DNA of 64,000 nt from Burkholderiales bacterium (GTDB taxonomy: Bacteria > Pseudomonadota > Gammaproteobacteria > Burkholderiales > Burkholderiaceae_D): NCBI GenBank assembly GCA_016200895.1, contig JACQDX010000114.1, positions 1 through 64,000 of the forward strand. The letters are read 5' to 3'. A model generated the notes under the pieces. It ran no database searches and was not told the DNA's origin. It worked only from the letters and a program-made list of their open reading frames with translations. Made by a program: the position numbers and the translations under genes. Shown piece after piece: positions 48,228 through 58,645 of this stretch (its first letter is position 1; each line of letters opens with the position of its first letter).

Positions 48228-48944
48228 TTAGCCTTTGTTGAAATTCAATGGTGCGTTCAGCGCTTCAAGTTGATCCGGGGTTCCCAGATTATGCCATTCG
48301 CCACGATACAGCTCGCCACCGATGCGGCCTGCATCTATGTATTCGCGCAGCAGGGGGCCGAGCTTGGCATGGTCACCCGGGCGTATTGACGCAAACATTT
48401 CTGGCCGGTAGACGCCGATGTTGCCAAAAGTATGGCGCGGCGTGCCTTCGTTCGACAAGCCCATCAGTGTCAGGGCAAAGTCACCAGTCGGGTGGAAGCT
48501 GGGGTTCTTTACCATATACAACCAGGCGATATCGCGCTCATGTTCTTTGTGCGGATTGCCCCAGGGATCTTTTTCTTCCAGAGTATTGAGGCATTCGGCA
48601 AAATTGAAGTGGGGGATATAGATGTCACCAGATACGACAACAAAGGGATCATCACCCAGCAAATGCAAAGCTTTGGCGATGCCACCAGCAGTTTCCAGCG
48701 CCTGCTCTTCGGCTGAGTATTGTATCTTTGCGCCAAAGCGTGAACCGTCACCGAGAGCATCTTCTATCATATGACCCAGATGGGCATGATTGATGACCAT
48801 CTCAGTGATACCTGCTTTGACCAGGTTCAGGATATGCCAGACTATCAGCGGCCTGCCACGCACTTTCAGCAATGGTTTAGGGCAGGCATCGGTCAAGGGG
48901 CGCATACGTTCGCCGCGCCCGGCGGCAAGTAACATGGCTTTCAT
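48228..48944 (-). CDS. murU: N-acetylmuramate 1-phosphate uridylyltransferase MurU
   Basis: Product of 238 residues. The nucleotidyltransferase start KAMLLAAGRGERMRPLTDACPKPLLKVRGRPL and VVVSGDIY with FGNIGVYRP match MurU. With AmgK it converts recovered MurNAc to UDP-MurNAc, bypassing the fosfomycin-sensitive MurA step. It begins 18 bp after amgK. Confidence 0.92.
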   Translation of the reverse strand: MKAMLLAAGRGERMRPLTDACPKPLLKVRGRPLIVWHILNLVKAGITEMVINHAHLGHMIEDALGDGSRFGAKIQYSAEEQALETAGGIAKALHLLGDDPFVVVSGDIYIPHFNFAECLNTLEEKDPWGNPHKEHERDIAWLYMVKNPSFHPTGDFALTLMGLSNEGTPRHTFGNIGVYRPEMFASIRPGDHAKLGPLLREYIDAGRIGGELYRGEWHNLGTPDQLEALNAPLNFNKG

Positions 48945-48962
48945 GGCTTTTCTTACTCCGCC

Positions 48963-50027
48963 TTAGAAGGTATAGCCAACTTGCGGCGCATTGTCTTGCA
49001 GCTCATCGAGCAGACGCAACAGCGGGATCAGTTCCTTGTAGCGATTCGAGGTCTTGCGGACGTATTCCATGACGGTAGGAATATCGCCTATGTAGTGATG
49101 CTTGCCATCGCGGTGTGACAGGCGGGCGAAGATGCCGAGGATTTTCAGATGACGCTGCAAACCCATCCATTCAAAATCACGGTAGAAACTGTCGATGTCC
49201 GGTGCTACCGGCAAACCTGCACGTCGGGCTTTTTCCCAGTAACGTATGGCCCAGTCGAGCACGATTTCTTCATCCCACTGTACATAGGCATCGCGCAACA
49301 AGGACACCAGGTCGTAAGTGATGGGGCCATACACGGCATCCTGGAAATCGATAATGCCGGGGTTACCCTTGTCCATCCACATAAGATTGCGGGAGTGATA
49401 GTCACGATGTACATACACTTGCGGCTGCGCCAGCGCACTTGCCAGCAAGTGATCAAAGACTTTATCCAGCGTGGCATTTTGCGCATCGGTGAGTGTTACG
49501 CCCAGATGCTTGCCTAGATACCATTCCTTGAAAATATTCAATTCACGCAGCAGGAAGGGCCGGTCATATTCAGGCAGGACATCTGCCTGGCTTTGCGCCT
49601 GGAACAGGATCAGGCTGTCGATGGCATCCAGATACAGCTTGTGCGCATTGTCGCTATTTAAGACCTGGCCATAGGTATGCATGCCCATGTCAGTGACCAG
49701 CATGAAGCCTTGCTCAAGATCGTATGCCAGTACTTCGGGTACAGTCAGGTTGATACTTTTCAAGAGATTCGCCATCTTGATAAAGGCCGCGCTATTCTCT
49801 GTCACCGGTGGTGCATCAACAGCGATCAGGCTGTGACCATCTTCGGTATCAATTCTATAATATTGGCGAAAACTGGCATCGGCAGATGCTGCACGCATGC
49901 TGGCCAGCTTCATGGCATGTCCATTTACGCTGGCAAGCCAGGTTTGCAGCGCTTGCTTGCGTTGTTCTTTTTCGGGGGAGATCGCTGCAGATGCTGCAGA
50001 ATTCCTTGGGATTGCGGTAGAAGGCAT
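48963..50027 (-). CDS. amgK: N-acetylmuramate/N-acetylglucosamine kinase AmgK
   Basis: Product of 354 residues in the aminoglycoside-phosphotransferase fold. The catalytic loop VHRDYHSRNLMW and the metal-binding IIDFQDAVYGP are intact. It phosphorylates MurNAc (and GlcNAc) at C1. Pairing with murU and divergence from lptD is the standard betaproteobacterial order. Confidence 0.92.
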   Translation of the reverse strand: MPSTAIPRNSAASAAISPEKEQRKQALQTWLASVNGHAMKLASMRAASADASFRQYYRIDTEDGHSLIAVDAPPVTENSAAFIKMANLLKSINLTVPEVLAYDLEQGFMLVTDMGMHTYGQVLNSDNAHKLYLDAIDSLILFQAQSQADVLPEYDRPFLLRELNIFKEWYLGKHLGVTLTDAQNATLDKVFDHLLASALAQPQVYVHRDYHSRNLMWMDKGNPGIIDFQDAVYGPITYDLVSLLRDAYVQWDEEIVLDWAIRYWEKARRAGLPVAPDIDSFYRDFEWMGLQRHLKILGIFARLSHRDGKHHYIGDIPTVMEYVRKTSNRYKELIPLLRLLDELQDNAPQVGYTF

Positions 50028-50141
50028 GTATAAATATTAATAGAAGTTAGTTTGTCTGCATACTTCAAGTGGTTTTGCCAGCATTTACCCTATAATAGGC
50101 GACTGATTTCTGGCATATTGTCTGTATGACATCGTCCAGCA

Positions 50142-52517
50142 TTGTTGGCAAAACGCTTATTGACCACTGAATTCATGCGCAGGAAACCCGTATTATCTCA
50201 CTCACCGCTGTTGTTTCCTACTATCCCGGCAATTCTGGTGTCGGTTTTGGTGCCTGCCTACTTTTCTCAGGCAATGGCCCAGAATGTGATTACCTCCAAG
50301 CCGGAAGAAGCTCAGGCAGCAAGCCAGCAACAAAATCAGCTACCGGCGCAACTTTCTTCGCAACCGCAAGCGCTGTCTGGCGACAAATCGTCCAAAGAAG
50401 CTTTGCCCAGTGAAAAACAGTTTGAAAAGCTGAGCGAAAAGCAAAAGCAGGACGACAAGAATGCACCTGTCAGTATCCGTGCTGAAAATTTCACTGGCAG
50501 GCCAGAGCGCTATATCAAGTTTGAGCATGATGTCGAAGTCGTCAAAGGCGGCACCCGCATCAATGCAGACGAAGCCACGTACCGCAATCTGGAAGATGAA
50601 GTCGAGGCCAGCGGCAAGATACGCATGACTCGCTATGGTGACTGCTATACCGGCGACGCCATGCGCATGCAACTCGATTCCAGCTCAGGTTATGTCGCCA
50701 ATCCTGTTTATAAACTCTTGCGCAATAATGCCCAGGGTCATGCTGCACGCATCGATTTTCAGGATGAAGAACGCTCCATTATCACACGCGGCACCTATAG
50801 CACTTGTGAAGGCCTGAACCCAGACTGGTATCTGCAATCAGATACGCTGAGCCTGGACACCGGCCTGGACAGGGGCGTAGCAGGCAAGTCTGTATTGTAT
50901 TTCCTGGGCATGCCTATTTTGGCAACGCCTTCGCTGACCTTCCCTTTATCGGGTGCACGTCATTCTGGCTTTTTGCCGCCTATTCTTGGCGCTTCATCCA
51001 AGGGTGGCCCGGAAATGTCGCTGCCGTATTATTTTAATATCGCCCCCAACCGTGATTTGACCATCTACCCCAAAGTGATTGCCAGACGTGGTCTGCAATT
51101 GGGGCTGGAGGGGCGTTATCTGGGGGAAATCTATGCGGGTGAAACCAGCGTTGAAGGTTTGCTCAATGACCGTGTGACGGGTACCAACCGCTATGCGGTG
51201 GCGTCCATACACCAACAGAAATTATTGCCGCAACTGGAATTGTCCTGGAATATCAATTCAGCCTCGGATGATGATTATCCTACCGACTTTTCGCGCACCA
51301 TTACCAAAACAGCGCAGCGCTTGTTATTGCGTGAAGCTAACCTGACGTATTACGGTTCTTTCTGGAACCTGGCTCTCAGGACCTCGAACTATCAGGTCTT
51401 GCAAGATTTGGCTGCGCCGATAGCTCGCCCGTATGACCGGTTGCCGCAATTGCAATTACATGCAGAGCAGCATGATGTCGCCGGTCTGGACTGGTCCATG
51501 GATAGCATACTGACACGCTTCTGGCATCCAACTCTGGTGCGGGGTGACCGTGCAGTTTTCAATCCACAGATTTCTTTGCCTTTGGTGCAGGCTGGTGGAT
51601 TTGTTATTCCTAAAGTGTCTTTCCATGCGACCAACTATCACCTGGTTAATCCTGAACCAGGCAAGGAATCTGATTTCCATCGCGTAGTGCCAACTTTCTC
51701 GGTAGATAGCGGTCTGGTGTTTGAACGTAAGACCGAGATGTTTGGCAAGGCATTGACACAGACCCTGGAGCCGCGTCTGTTCTATGTCAATACACCTTAT
51801 CGCGACCAGTCGCGCATGCCGAATTTTGACAGCGCCGTTGCCGATTTCAATTTTGCCCAGATTTTTAGTGAAAACCGCTTTACCGGTCAGGACAGGATAG
51901 GCGATTCAAACCAGATTACCGCCGCCCTGATTTCGCGCTTTATTGAAGGTAATGGCGATGAAAGCCTGAAACTGGCCATCGGTCAGCGTTTCTATTTCAA
52001 TACGCAAAGAGTTACCCTCGACAATACTGTCAGCCCCAGCCGTTCAGATTTGCTGCTGGCAGCAACTGGTAAACTGTCGTCGACCCTGAGTGGCGAAATG
52101 GCTTTGCAACTGAGCCAGACTGACAGGCAATCAGTGCGTGCCAACTATGGCATACACTGGCAGCCCTCGCCGAAAAAAGTCTTGAACCTGGAGTACCGTT
52201 ATCAGCGCAATAGCCTGGAGCAGGTCGATGTCTCGGCCCAATGGCCAATGGCAGACCGCTGGTATATGGTGGGCAGAAGCAATTACTCCATGATGGATAA
52301 AAAAATGGTGGATGGCTTGCTGGGCTTTGAATACAAGGCAGATTGCTGGTCTTTGCGCTTCCTGGCGCAACGCTTTGCAACCAACAGCGTTAACAATACA
52401 TCTGGCTTTTCCATACAACTGGAGTTGAATGGTCTCGCCAGGCTGGGCTTTGGTGCTAACCCCATTGATGCCTTGAGGAAAAATATCTCAGGTTACCAGT
52501 CTGGCAGCGAGCGCTAG
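50142..52517 (+). CDS. lptD: LPS-assembly outer-membrane protein LptD
   Basis: About 780-791 residues. A signal-like N-terminus (PTIPAILVSVLVPAYFSQAMAQ) is followed by an LptA-like OstA domain (EHDVEVVKGGTRINADEATYRNLEDEVEASG) and a large C-terminal beta barrel. Cysteines in RYGDCYTG, YSTCEGLNP and YKADCWSLRF could form the interdomain disulfides. It inserts LPS into the outer leaflet with LptE. The true start is uncertain: TTG at 50142 or ATG at 50175. It is followed by surA, its chaperone. Confidence 0.94.
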   Translation: MLAKRLLTTEFMRRKPVLSHSPLLFPTIPAILVSVLVPAYFSQAMAQNVITSKPEEAQAASQQQNQLPAQLSSQPQALSGDKSSKEALPSEKQFEKLSEKQKQDDKNAPVSIRAENFTGRPERYIKFEHDVEVVKGGTRINADEATYRNLEDEVEASGKIRMTRYGDCYTGDAMRMQLDSSSGYVANPVYKLLRNNAQGHAARIDFQDEERSIITRGTYSTCEGLNPDWYLQSDTLSLDTGLDRGVAGKSVLYFLGMPILATPSLTFPLSGARHSGFLPPILGASSKGGPEMSLPYYFNIAPNRDLTIYPKVIARRGLQLGLEGRYLGEIYAGETSVEGLLNDRVTGTNRYAVASIHQQKLLPQLELSWNINSASDDDYPTDFSRTITKTAQRLLLREANLTYYGSFWNLALRTSNYQVLQDLAAPIARPYDRLPQLQLHAEQHDVAGLDWSMDSILTRFWHPTLVRGDRAVFNPQISLPLVQAGGFVIPKVSFHATNYHLVNPEPGKESDFHRVVPTFSVDSGLVFERKTEMFGKALTQTLEPRLFYVNTPYRDQSRMPNFDSAVADFNFAQIFSENRFTGQDRIGDSNQITAALISRFIEGNGDESLKLAIGQRFYFNTQRVTLDNTVSPSRSDLLLAATGKLSSTLSGEMALQLSQTDRQSVRANYGIHWQPSPKKVLNLEYRYQRNSLEQVDVSAQWPMADRWYMVGRSNYSMMDKKMVDGLLGFEYKADCWSLRFLAQRFATNSVNNTSGFSIQLELNGLARLGFGANPIDALRKNISGYQSGSER

Positions 52518-52685
52518 CTTGTTGCTGAAGGTAAATAATTGGCTGTGGTAATAATAAACACACAATGAATACACAATAAGCACCTTGTCATCCGCAGTTT
52601 GTGAAACCGGAACGAACGTGTATATTGCAACTTTTGCCCGCTTTGATGCTCTCACGGGAATGGCTTAACAGGATTTTGGACCAAT

Positions 52686-54062
52686 ATGCGACCTTTATTG
52701 CAAATGAAACAAAGTAACTTATTCATGGTACTGGCAGTGTCTGCTGGCCTGCTCATCAGCTCTACAGCATGGTCACAAGTTAAACTCAGCCCTATCGTTG
52801 CTCCCAAGACGCAAAGCAACAAGGCGCAGAAAGTCAACAGTATCGTCGTCGTGGTCAACGACGAGGTGATTACCCGGCAGGAACTGGATACGCGCATACT
52901 GGAAATAGAAATGCAGCTCAAAAAGCAGGGTACGCCCTTGCCAGACCGTGCTGTCTTACAAAAGCAATTGCTGGAACGCATGATCACCGACCGTGCACAA
53001 ATGCAACTGGCCAAAGAAAATGGCATGCGCGTTGACGATGTCATGCTGGACCGTACCATGTTGCGTCTGGCTGAACAAAACAAAATGTCTCTGCCTGAGT
53101 TCCGTAACCAGATCGAACGCGAAGGTACTACGTATGCGAAGTTCCGTGAACAGATCCGTGACGATATCCTCATGCAACGCATACGCGAGCGTGAAGTAGA
53201 TAGCAAGATACAAGTATCTGAAACTGAAATCGACAACTACCTGGCAGCAGAAGCCAACAACAAGGCAGCCGCCAAGCAAGAGTTGAATCTGGCGCACATC
53301 CTCATCAGTATTCCTGAAAAAGCCTCTGCCGAGCAAATTGCAGCACGCCGTGCACGCGCTGACGAAGTTTTGAAAAAATTGCGCGAAGGTGCTGATTTTG
53401 CCAAGACAGCCGTGACTTATTCAGACAGTTCTGAAGCATTGAAAGGTGGCGACATAGGCTGGCGTGAGCAAGACCGTTTGCCGCAATTGTTTGTCGATGC
53501 CATCAGCAAGGTCAAGGTCGGTGATTTCTCTGACATCGTGCGCAGCCCGAATGGCTTCCACATCGTTAAAGTAAATGGCAAGCGCGCTGCCAACGACACC
53601 AAGGCTGCCGCAGCCGAGCAGCAAAGCCATGTACGTCATATCCTGATCAAAGTCAGCCAGATTGTCACCGCAGATGAAGCACGCAAGAAATTGCTGGAAT
53701 TCAAGCGCAAGATAGAAGCCAAGGAAGCCACTTTTGAAGACCTGGCCAAAACCCATTCTGCCGATGGTTCTGCCGCTAAAGGTGGCGATCTGGGCTGGTT
53801 GTTCCCTGGCTCTACTCTGCCTGAGTTTGAACAAGCCATGGACAAACTGGCGATCAATCAGCTCAGCGAGCCAGTGACTACACAATTTGGTGTGCATCTG
53901 ATCCAGGTAACAGAGCGCAAGACGGATGAATTGTCAAAAGACAGACAACGTATCGCCGCACGCCAGGCCGTGCGTGAGCGCAAGTCGGATGAAGCCTTGC
54001 AAGACTGGCTGCGTGAAATCCGTGACCGTGCCTACGTTGACTTCCGCCTGGAAGAAAAATAA
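52686..54062 (+). CDS. surA: Periplasmic chaperone and prolyl isomerase SurA
   Basis: Product of 458 residues. A signal peptide ([22 protein letters not shown]), the SurA N-terminal chaperone domain ([19 protein letters not shown]) and two parvulin domains (about 195-300 and 310-415, each with a GGDIGW or GGDLGW motif). It helps outer-membrane proteins, LptD in particular, cross the periplasm. TAATG overlap with pdxA links them. Confidence 0.95.
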   Translation: MRPLLQMKQSNLFMVLAVSAGLLISSTAWSQVKLSPIVAPKTQSNKAQKVNSIVVVVNDEVITRQELDTRILEIEMQLKKQGTPLPDRAVLQKQLLERMITDRAQMQLAKENGMRVDDVMLDRTMLRLAEQNKMSLPEFRNQIEREGTTYAKFREQIRDDILMQRIREREVDSKIQVSETEIDNYLAAEANNKAAAKQELNLAHILISIPEKASAEQIAARRARADEVLKKLREGADFAKTAVTYSDSSEALKGGDIGWREQDRLPQLFVDAISKVKVGDFSDIVRSPNGFHIVKVNGKRAANDTKAAAAEQQSHVRHILIKVSQIVTADEARKKLLEFKRKIEAKEATFEDLAKTHSADGSAAKGGDLGWLFPGSTLPEFEQAMDKLAINQLSEPVTTQFGVHLIQVTERKTDELSKDRQRIAARQAVRERKSDEALQDWLREIRDRAYVDFRLEEK

Positions 54063-55102
54063 TGTCACAGCCCAGTTTGCCGGTCATCGCGGTAACCGTA
54101 GGCGAACCGGCTGGCATAGGGCCTGAAATTGCAATACGGGCTGCCTGGCAGTTAAGGCATGAAATCCGCCCGGTATTGATAGGCGACACTGCCTATCTGT
54201 CCATGCTGGCAGCCGAGCTGGACCCCGCCATCAGCATGATGGGGGTATCCGTGCAAGCCTTGCGCCATCAGGGTTTGCCTGCTTCTGGCAATGAACGCCT
54301 GACCATCATCGATTGCCCTTTGAATGCCTTTGTCATTGCTGGTCAGCTAGACCCGCGCAATGGCCGCGCCGTGTTACAAACCCTGGATGTAGCGATAGAA
54401 AGCGTGCAGCGCAAATGGTGTGAGGCCGTTGTCACGGCACCGCTGCAAAAAAGCACCATCAATGATGCTGGTGTCGCTTTCAGCGGCCATACCGAATATT
54501 TCGCCGAGAAAACCTATACTGGCCGCGTCGTCATGATGCTGGCCAGTGAAGCTAATGACCACCTGCCACAAGCCTTGCGGGTGGCGCTGGCAACCACGCA
54601 CTTGCCACTCAGTAAAGTCGCTGCGGCCATACAGTTTGATGATCTATGGAAGACCATAGAAATCATCCATGCCGACTTGCGCAGCAAATTTGGCATAGAA
54701 AATCCGCGCATCCTGGTGGCTGGCCTGAACCCGCATGCGGGTGAAAACGGTTATCTGGGCATGGAAGAAATCGAAGTCATCACACCCGTCATCAGAAAAG
54801 CCCAGGCGGCTGGCATGCAAGTCAGTGGCCCTTATCCTGCCGATACTTTGTTCCAGCAAAAATACCTGGAGCAGGCCGATTGCATATTAGCCATGTACCA
54901 TGACCAGGGTTTGCCTGTACTCAAACATGCGAGTTTTGGATTGGGTGTAAATATCACCCTGGGCCTGCCGCTGATACGCACTTCAGTTGATCATGGCACG
55001 GCACTGGACCTGGCTGCCAAAGGCACTGGCTATGCAGATGTCAGCAGCATGTTGGTAGCGATGCGCGTTGCTGCCAGCATGGTCAACAAGCAAGACAAGT
55101 AA
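54062..55102 (+). CDS. pdxA: 4-hydroxythreonine-4-phosphate dehydrogenase PdxA
   Basis: Product of 346 residues. The start [16 protein letters not shown], metal-binding [24 protein letters not shown] and [12 protein letters not shown] are all family motifs. It oxidises 4-phosphohydroxythreonine in pyridoxal 5'-phosphate synthesis. The surA-pdxA-rsmA order is conserved in gamma- and betaproteobacteria. Confidence 0.96.
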   Translation: MSQPSLPVIAVTVGEPAGIGPEIAIRAAWQLRHEIRPVLIGDTAYLSMLAAELDPAISMMGVSVQALRHQGLPASGNERLTIIDCPLNAFVIAGQLDPRNGRAVLQTLDVAIESVQRKWCEAVVTAPLQKSTINDAGVAFSGHTEYFAEKTYTGRVVMMLASEANDHLPQALRVALATTHLPLSKVAAAIQFDDLWKTIEIIHADLRSKFGIENPRILVAGLNPHAGENGYLGMEEIEVITPVIRKAQAAGMQVSGPYPADTLFQQKYLEQADCILAMYHDQGLPVLKHASFGLGVNITLGLPLIRTSVDHGTALDLAAKGTGYADVSSMLVAMRVAASMVNKQDK

Positions 55103-55142
55103 AATACGAAAAAAATAAGTAAAAAAATAAGTAGAAGCCACT

Positions 55143-55925
55143 ATGAAACATATCCCTCGCAAGCGTTTTGGCCAGAATTTCCTGACCGATGAACTGGTCT
55201 TGAGTAATATCACGCGCGTCATCAATCCGCGCCCTGGTCAAACCATGGTTGAAATTGGCCCAGGTCTTGCCGCCATGACACGGCAGTTACTTGATGGCCT
55301 GACGCAATTGCATGTGGTCGAGCTGGACCGTGACTTGGTGGCACGCCTGAAGAAAAACTTCTCGCCAGAGAAATTGATCATCCACGAGGGCGATGCACTG
55401 CAATTTGATTTTGCCAGCATCCCTGTGCCTGAAGGCCAAAAGCTGCGCGTGGTGGGTAACCTGCCATACAATATCTCCAGCCCTTTGCTGTTTCATCTGG
55501 CCGAGATAGCACCACTGGTAGAAGATCAGCATTTCATGCTGCAAAAAGAAGTGGTTGAGCGCATGGTGGCCGGGCCAGGCAGCAAGACCTATGGCCGCCT
55601 GTCGGTCATGCTGCAAGTGCGCTACCACATGGAGTTGATGTTCATTGTGCCGCCTGAAGCATTTGAGCCCCCACCAAGGGTAGAATCAGCCATCGTGCGC
55701 ATGATCCCAAAGCCGGGTGCCCTGCCTTGCGATATCAAAAAGCTGGAAGAAGTCGTTGCCAAAGCTTTTTCACAAAGACGCAAGGTAGTACGCAATTGCG
55801 TGGCTGGTTTGCTGACAGAAGCTGATTTGCTGGCTTGCGGAGTTGATCCTCAACTGCGTCCAGAAACCATCGCAGTTGAAGCCTACGTCGCCTTGGCCAA
55901 TTTGTTGAGTGCACGCCAGGTCTGA
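55143..55925 (+). CDS. rsmA: 16S rRNA adenine dimethyltransferase RsmA (KsgA)
   Basis: Product of 260 residues. The SAM site [15 protein letters not shown] and the catalytic [12 protein letters not shown] are intact, along with the N-terminal [10 protein letters not shown]. It dimethylates two adenines near the 3' end of 16S rRNA during small-subunit assembly. Last gene of the lptD block. Confidence 0.97.
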   Translation: MKHIPRKRFGQNFLTDELVLSNITRVINPRPGQTMVEIGPGLAAMTRQLLDGLTQLHVVELDRDLVARLKKNFSPEKLIIHEGDALQFDFASIPVPEGQKLRVVGNLPYNISSPLLFHLAEIAPLVEDQHFMLQKEVVERMVAGPGSKTYGRLSVMLQVRYHMELMFIVPPEAFEPPPRVESAIVRMIPKPGALPCDIKKLEEVVAKAFSQRRKVVRNCVAGLLTEADLLACGVDPQLRPETIAVEAYVALANLLSARQV

Positions 55926-55942
55926 TCCTGCTGGATACCTCT

Positions 55943-56389
55943 TTATAACAGCCCGCTGTTACGCCAGACCTTTCTACGGTCAATCAGGGTTTTCAACTGT
56001 TTGTGGGATTTGTTGACAGAGTAGTTCATAGACTGCAGCAAAGTCGCTGGGTTGAATGGTTTGACGATAAAACCATTCGCCCCGGCCTTGATGGCCTTGA
56101 CCACAGTTTCCTTATTATTGCTGCCTGTGACCATCAGTACTACCGTGTCGGGTGAGATTTTCTTGATATGTTCAAGAATTTCCAGACCGCCGATGTCTGG
56201 CATCATTACATCCAGACACACTACTTCAGGTATGGTCTTTTCCAGCCAGTCCAGCGCCGCCACGCCGCTGGATGCCTCACCGATGACATTAAACGCCTCA
56301 CTATGCAGGATATGCCGCAGCATGGAGCGACTGATATCGTTATCATCCACGATAAAGATGCCTATGTCCTGTCTGTCTAACATGTCCAT
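55943..56389 (-). CDS. CheY-like single-receiver response regulator
   Basis: Product of 148 residues. VDDND, phospho-Asp60 in VVCLDVMMPDIGG, the Thr/Ser switch in MVTGSNN and Lys in FIVKPFNP are all present, followed by a short basic tail (SHKQLKTLIDRRKVW). It has no output domain and so works by protein interaction. ATG follows GGGGAAACAG. It converges on rsmA; its kinase is not adjacent. Confidence 0.88.
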   Translation of the reverse strand: MDMLDRQDIGIFIVDDNDISRSMLRHILHSEAFNVIGEASSGVAALDWLEKTIPEVVCLDVMMPDIGGLEILEHIKKISPDTVVLMVTGSNNKETVVKAIKAGANGFIVKPFNPATLLQSMNYSVNKSHKQLKTLIDRRKVWRNSGLL

Positions 56390-56544
56390 CTGTTTCCCCT
56401 GATAATCAGAAATACATTCAGAGCTACATTAATTTTCTGTTTACGATAATTCCAGTTCAAGTTTTTGTCTGCAAAAACTTGAATTAGTTAATTAATGTTT
56501 ATTTTAACAATAAATATGCCTGAAGCATGCATAATTGTCTGGCC

Positions 56545-56550
56545 TATAAT
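56545..56550 (+). promoter_or_regulatory. Probable -10 box of pgi
   Basis: TATAAT lies 26-31 bases upstream of the pgi start, but the -35 region (TGAAGC) is weak. The pgi ribosome-binding site AGGA follows before the ATG at 56576. Confidence 0.4.
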
Positions 56551-56575
56551 CTGAGGCATACATATCAGGAATAAT

Positions 56576-58222
56576 ATGAATATTACCCAAACCCCCGAAT
56601 GGCAAGCCCTGCTGGCACATCAACAAAGACTGGAGCAGCAACATCTGCGCGAGTTGTTTGCTGCCGACAGCGACAGGTTCAGGCATTTTTCGGTGGAGCT
56701 GGATGGCTTGCTGGTGGATTATTCCAAGCAACGCATAGACCAGCCTGCGCTGGATAGCCTGATTGCCCTGGCACGCCTGTCCAAAGTGGAGGGCTGGCGC
56801 GACCGCATGTTTGCCGGTGAAAAAATCAATATCAGTGAAGACCGTGCCGTCTTGCATACAGCATTGCGGCATTCTGAATTCACACCTTTCCCGAATGAGA
56901 CAGAGGATGTCATGCCCAAGGTCAGGGCAGTGCGCAAGCAAATGCGCGACATCGTCGAGCGGGTACGCAGTGGCTTGTGGCGCGGCTTCAAGGGCGATGC
57001 GATACAGACTGTGGTGAATATAGGCATAGGCGGCTCTGACCTTGGCCCCAAGCTGGCGACGCGCGCCTTGTCGGCCTTCCAGCATCCCGGCCTGACGTTT
57101 TACTATGTCTCAAATCTCGACAGTGCCCATCTGGCACCCTTACTGGAAAAACTGGACCCGCGCACGACCCTGTTCATCGTCGCCTCCAAAACCTTCACTA
57201 CGCAAGAAACCAGCATCAATGCCCAGACCGCCCGCACTTGGCTGATGGCAGCCGCGATGGAAGAATGGGCGGTCAGCAAGCATTTCATTGCCGTTACTTC
57301 CAGCCCCGGCAAGGCGCATGAATTTGGTATACCGGACGCGAATATCCTGGAAATCTGGGATTGGGTGGGCGGTCGTTATTCCTTGTGGTCGGCTGTTGGC
57401 CTGTCAGTGGCACTGGCGATAGGCATGAGTGGCTTTGAACGCCTGCTGGCAGGTGCCGAAACCATGGACAAACATTTCTGCAATGCCCCGCTGGAAAAGA
57501 ATTTGCCAGTATTGCTGGCCTTGATCTCGATCTGGAATACCAATTTCCTCGGTGCCGAGACTACGGCTATCCTGCCTTACAACGAATCGATACGTCATTT
57601 GCCCGCCTTCCTGCAACAGCTGGAAATGGAATCGAATGGCAAGACCGTCAGCCGCGATGGTGAAGCACTGACTTGCCGCGCCAACCCCATTGTCTGGGGG
57701 GAGATAGGTGTGAATGGCCAGCATGCCTTCTTCCAGCTTTTGCATCAGGGCGGCTGGCTCATCCCCTGTGATTTTGTAGTGGCGGCATCCAGTGATTACC
57801 CTTTGCCAGGTCACCAGGCACCTTTGCTGGCAAATTGCCTTGCTCAAAGTGCAGCACTGGCTTTTGGCAAAACTGAGGCGCAGGCGCGTGAAGAATTGTC
57901 ACAAGCAGGGCTCAGCGACGCCAATATCGCCAAGCTCTTGCCGCACAAGGTGTTTGCCGGTAACCAGCCATCGACCACCATACTCATGCCCAGCCTTGAT
58001 CCTTTCCAGCTGGGTATGTTGCTGGCGCTGTATGAGCACAAGGTCTTTGTCCAGGGGGTGATCTGGGGTATCAACTCTTTTGATCAATGGGGAGTGGAGC
58101 TTGGCAAACAACTGGCGAACCGCCTCTTGCCAGCGATTTTGGGCAACCAGGAATATGACTCACATCTGGATACGTCCACCAGCGGCTTGATTGCCTATTT
58201 CCGCAGGCATGGGCATGTCTGA
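56576..58222 (+). CDS. pgi: Glucose-6-phosphate isomerase
   Basis: Product of 548 residues, the full family length. Signatures VGGRYSLWSAVGLS, the catalytic Glu region LEMESNGK and GEIGVNGQHAFFQLLHQG, and the C-terminal WGINSFDQWGVELGK lysine are intact. It interconverts glucose 6-phosphate and fructose 6-phosphate. Palindromic element C begins on its stop codon. Confidence 0.97.
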   Translation: MNITQTPEWQALLAHQQRLEQQHLRELFAADSDRFRHFSVELDGLLVDYSKQRIDQPALDSLIALARLSKVEGWRDRMFAGEKINISEDRAVLHTALRHSEFTPFPNETEDVMPKVRAVRKQMRDIVERVRSGLWRGFKGDAIQTVVNIGIGGSDLGPKLATRALSAFQHPGLTFYYVSNLDSAHLAPLLEKLDPRTTLFIVASKTFTTQETSINAQTARTWLMAAAMEEWAVSKHFIAVTSSPGKAHEFGIPDANILEIWDWVGGRYSLWSAVGLSVALAIGMSGFERLLAGAETMDKHFCNAPLEKNLPVLLALISIWNTNFLGAETTAILPYNESIRHLPAFLQQLEMESNGKTVSRDGEALTCRANPIVWGEIGVNGQHAFFQLLHQGGWLIPCDFVVAASSDYPLPGHQAPLLANCLAQSAALAFGKTEAQAREELSQAGLSDANIAKLLPHKVFAGNQPSTTILMPSLDPFQLGMLLALYEHKVFVQGVIWGINSFDQWGVELGKQLANRLLPAILGNQEYDSHLDTSTSGLIAYFRRHGHV

Positions 58223-58374
58223 AAACCTGTTTCCGATCTTAAGCGCGTGCGTGATCGGGACTCATGTCCTGTTCAAAATGCTCATGTACTAGAGTACATT
58301 CCGCTTTTTGCGCTGCGTTTTATGTTGCGTTGACCCCACTGACGCACGCTCGCTACAGATCGCAAACAGGTTTT
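58222..58374. repeat. Palindrome-ended element C at the pgi stop codon
   Basis: A 153-bp unit. The ends AAAACCTGTTTCCGATCT (58222-58239) and AGATCGCAAACAGGTTTT (58357-58374) pair at 17 of 18 positions. The first base is the last base of the pgi TGA. The inner core is GTACTAGAGTAC (58286-58297). The outer arms are unrelated to elements A, B and D, but the plan is the same. Confidence 0.85.
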
Positions 58375-58492
58375 GAGGAGCTGGTGTGATTGAAAGAAAT
58401 GGTTAAAAGTCCTCGAAATCAACTTTGCAAAGTTGACGCAAGGCATCTTGATTGATATAAAGAAACATCGTAAATCAATTCAGGATGCGTCT

Positions 58493-58600
58493 ATGTGGAC
58501 AGGAATTTTTGGTGTTGCCTCAGTCGTCATCGTATTGAGTATGGTGGTATTGATACGCGCCATGAACAAAGAGGCGCGTCGCTCTGATCATCAGAATTGA
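58493..58600 (+). CDS. 35-residue single-helix membrane protein
   Basis: ATG at 58493 with AGGATG upstream, ending in TGA. One hydrophobic helix (FGVASVVIVLSMVVLI) is followed by a basic, polar tail (RAMNKEARRSDHQN). The arrangement resembles small bitopic proteins that modulate larger membrane complexes. A strong terminator starts 4 bases after the stop, supporting a real transcript. Function is unknown. Confidence 0.6.
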   Translation: MWTGIFGVASVVIVLSMVVLIRAMNKEARRSDHQN

Positions 58601-58603
58601 ATA

Positions 58604-58629
58604 AAAACGCAGACCAGGGTCTGCGTTTT
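58604..58629. terminator. Bidirectional terminator between the small ORF and gloA
   Basis: AAAACGCAGACC-AG-GGTCTGCGTTTT, a 12-bp perfect stem flanked by A and T runs, works on both strands. Confidence 0.92.
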
Positions 58630-58645
58630 TTTATGTGAAGCCAGG

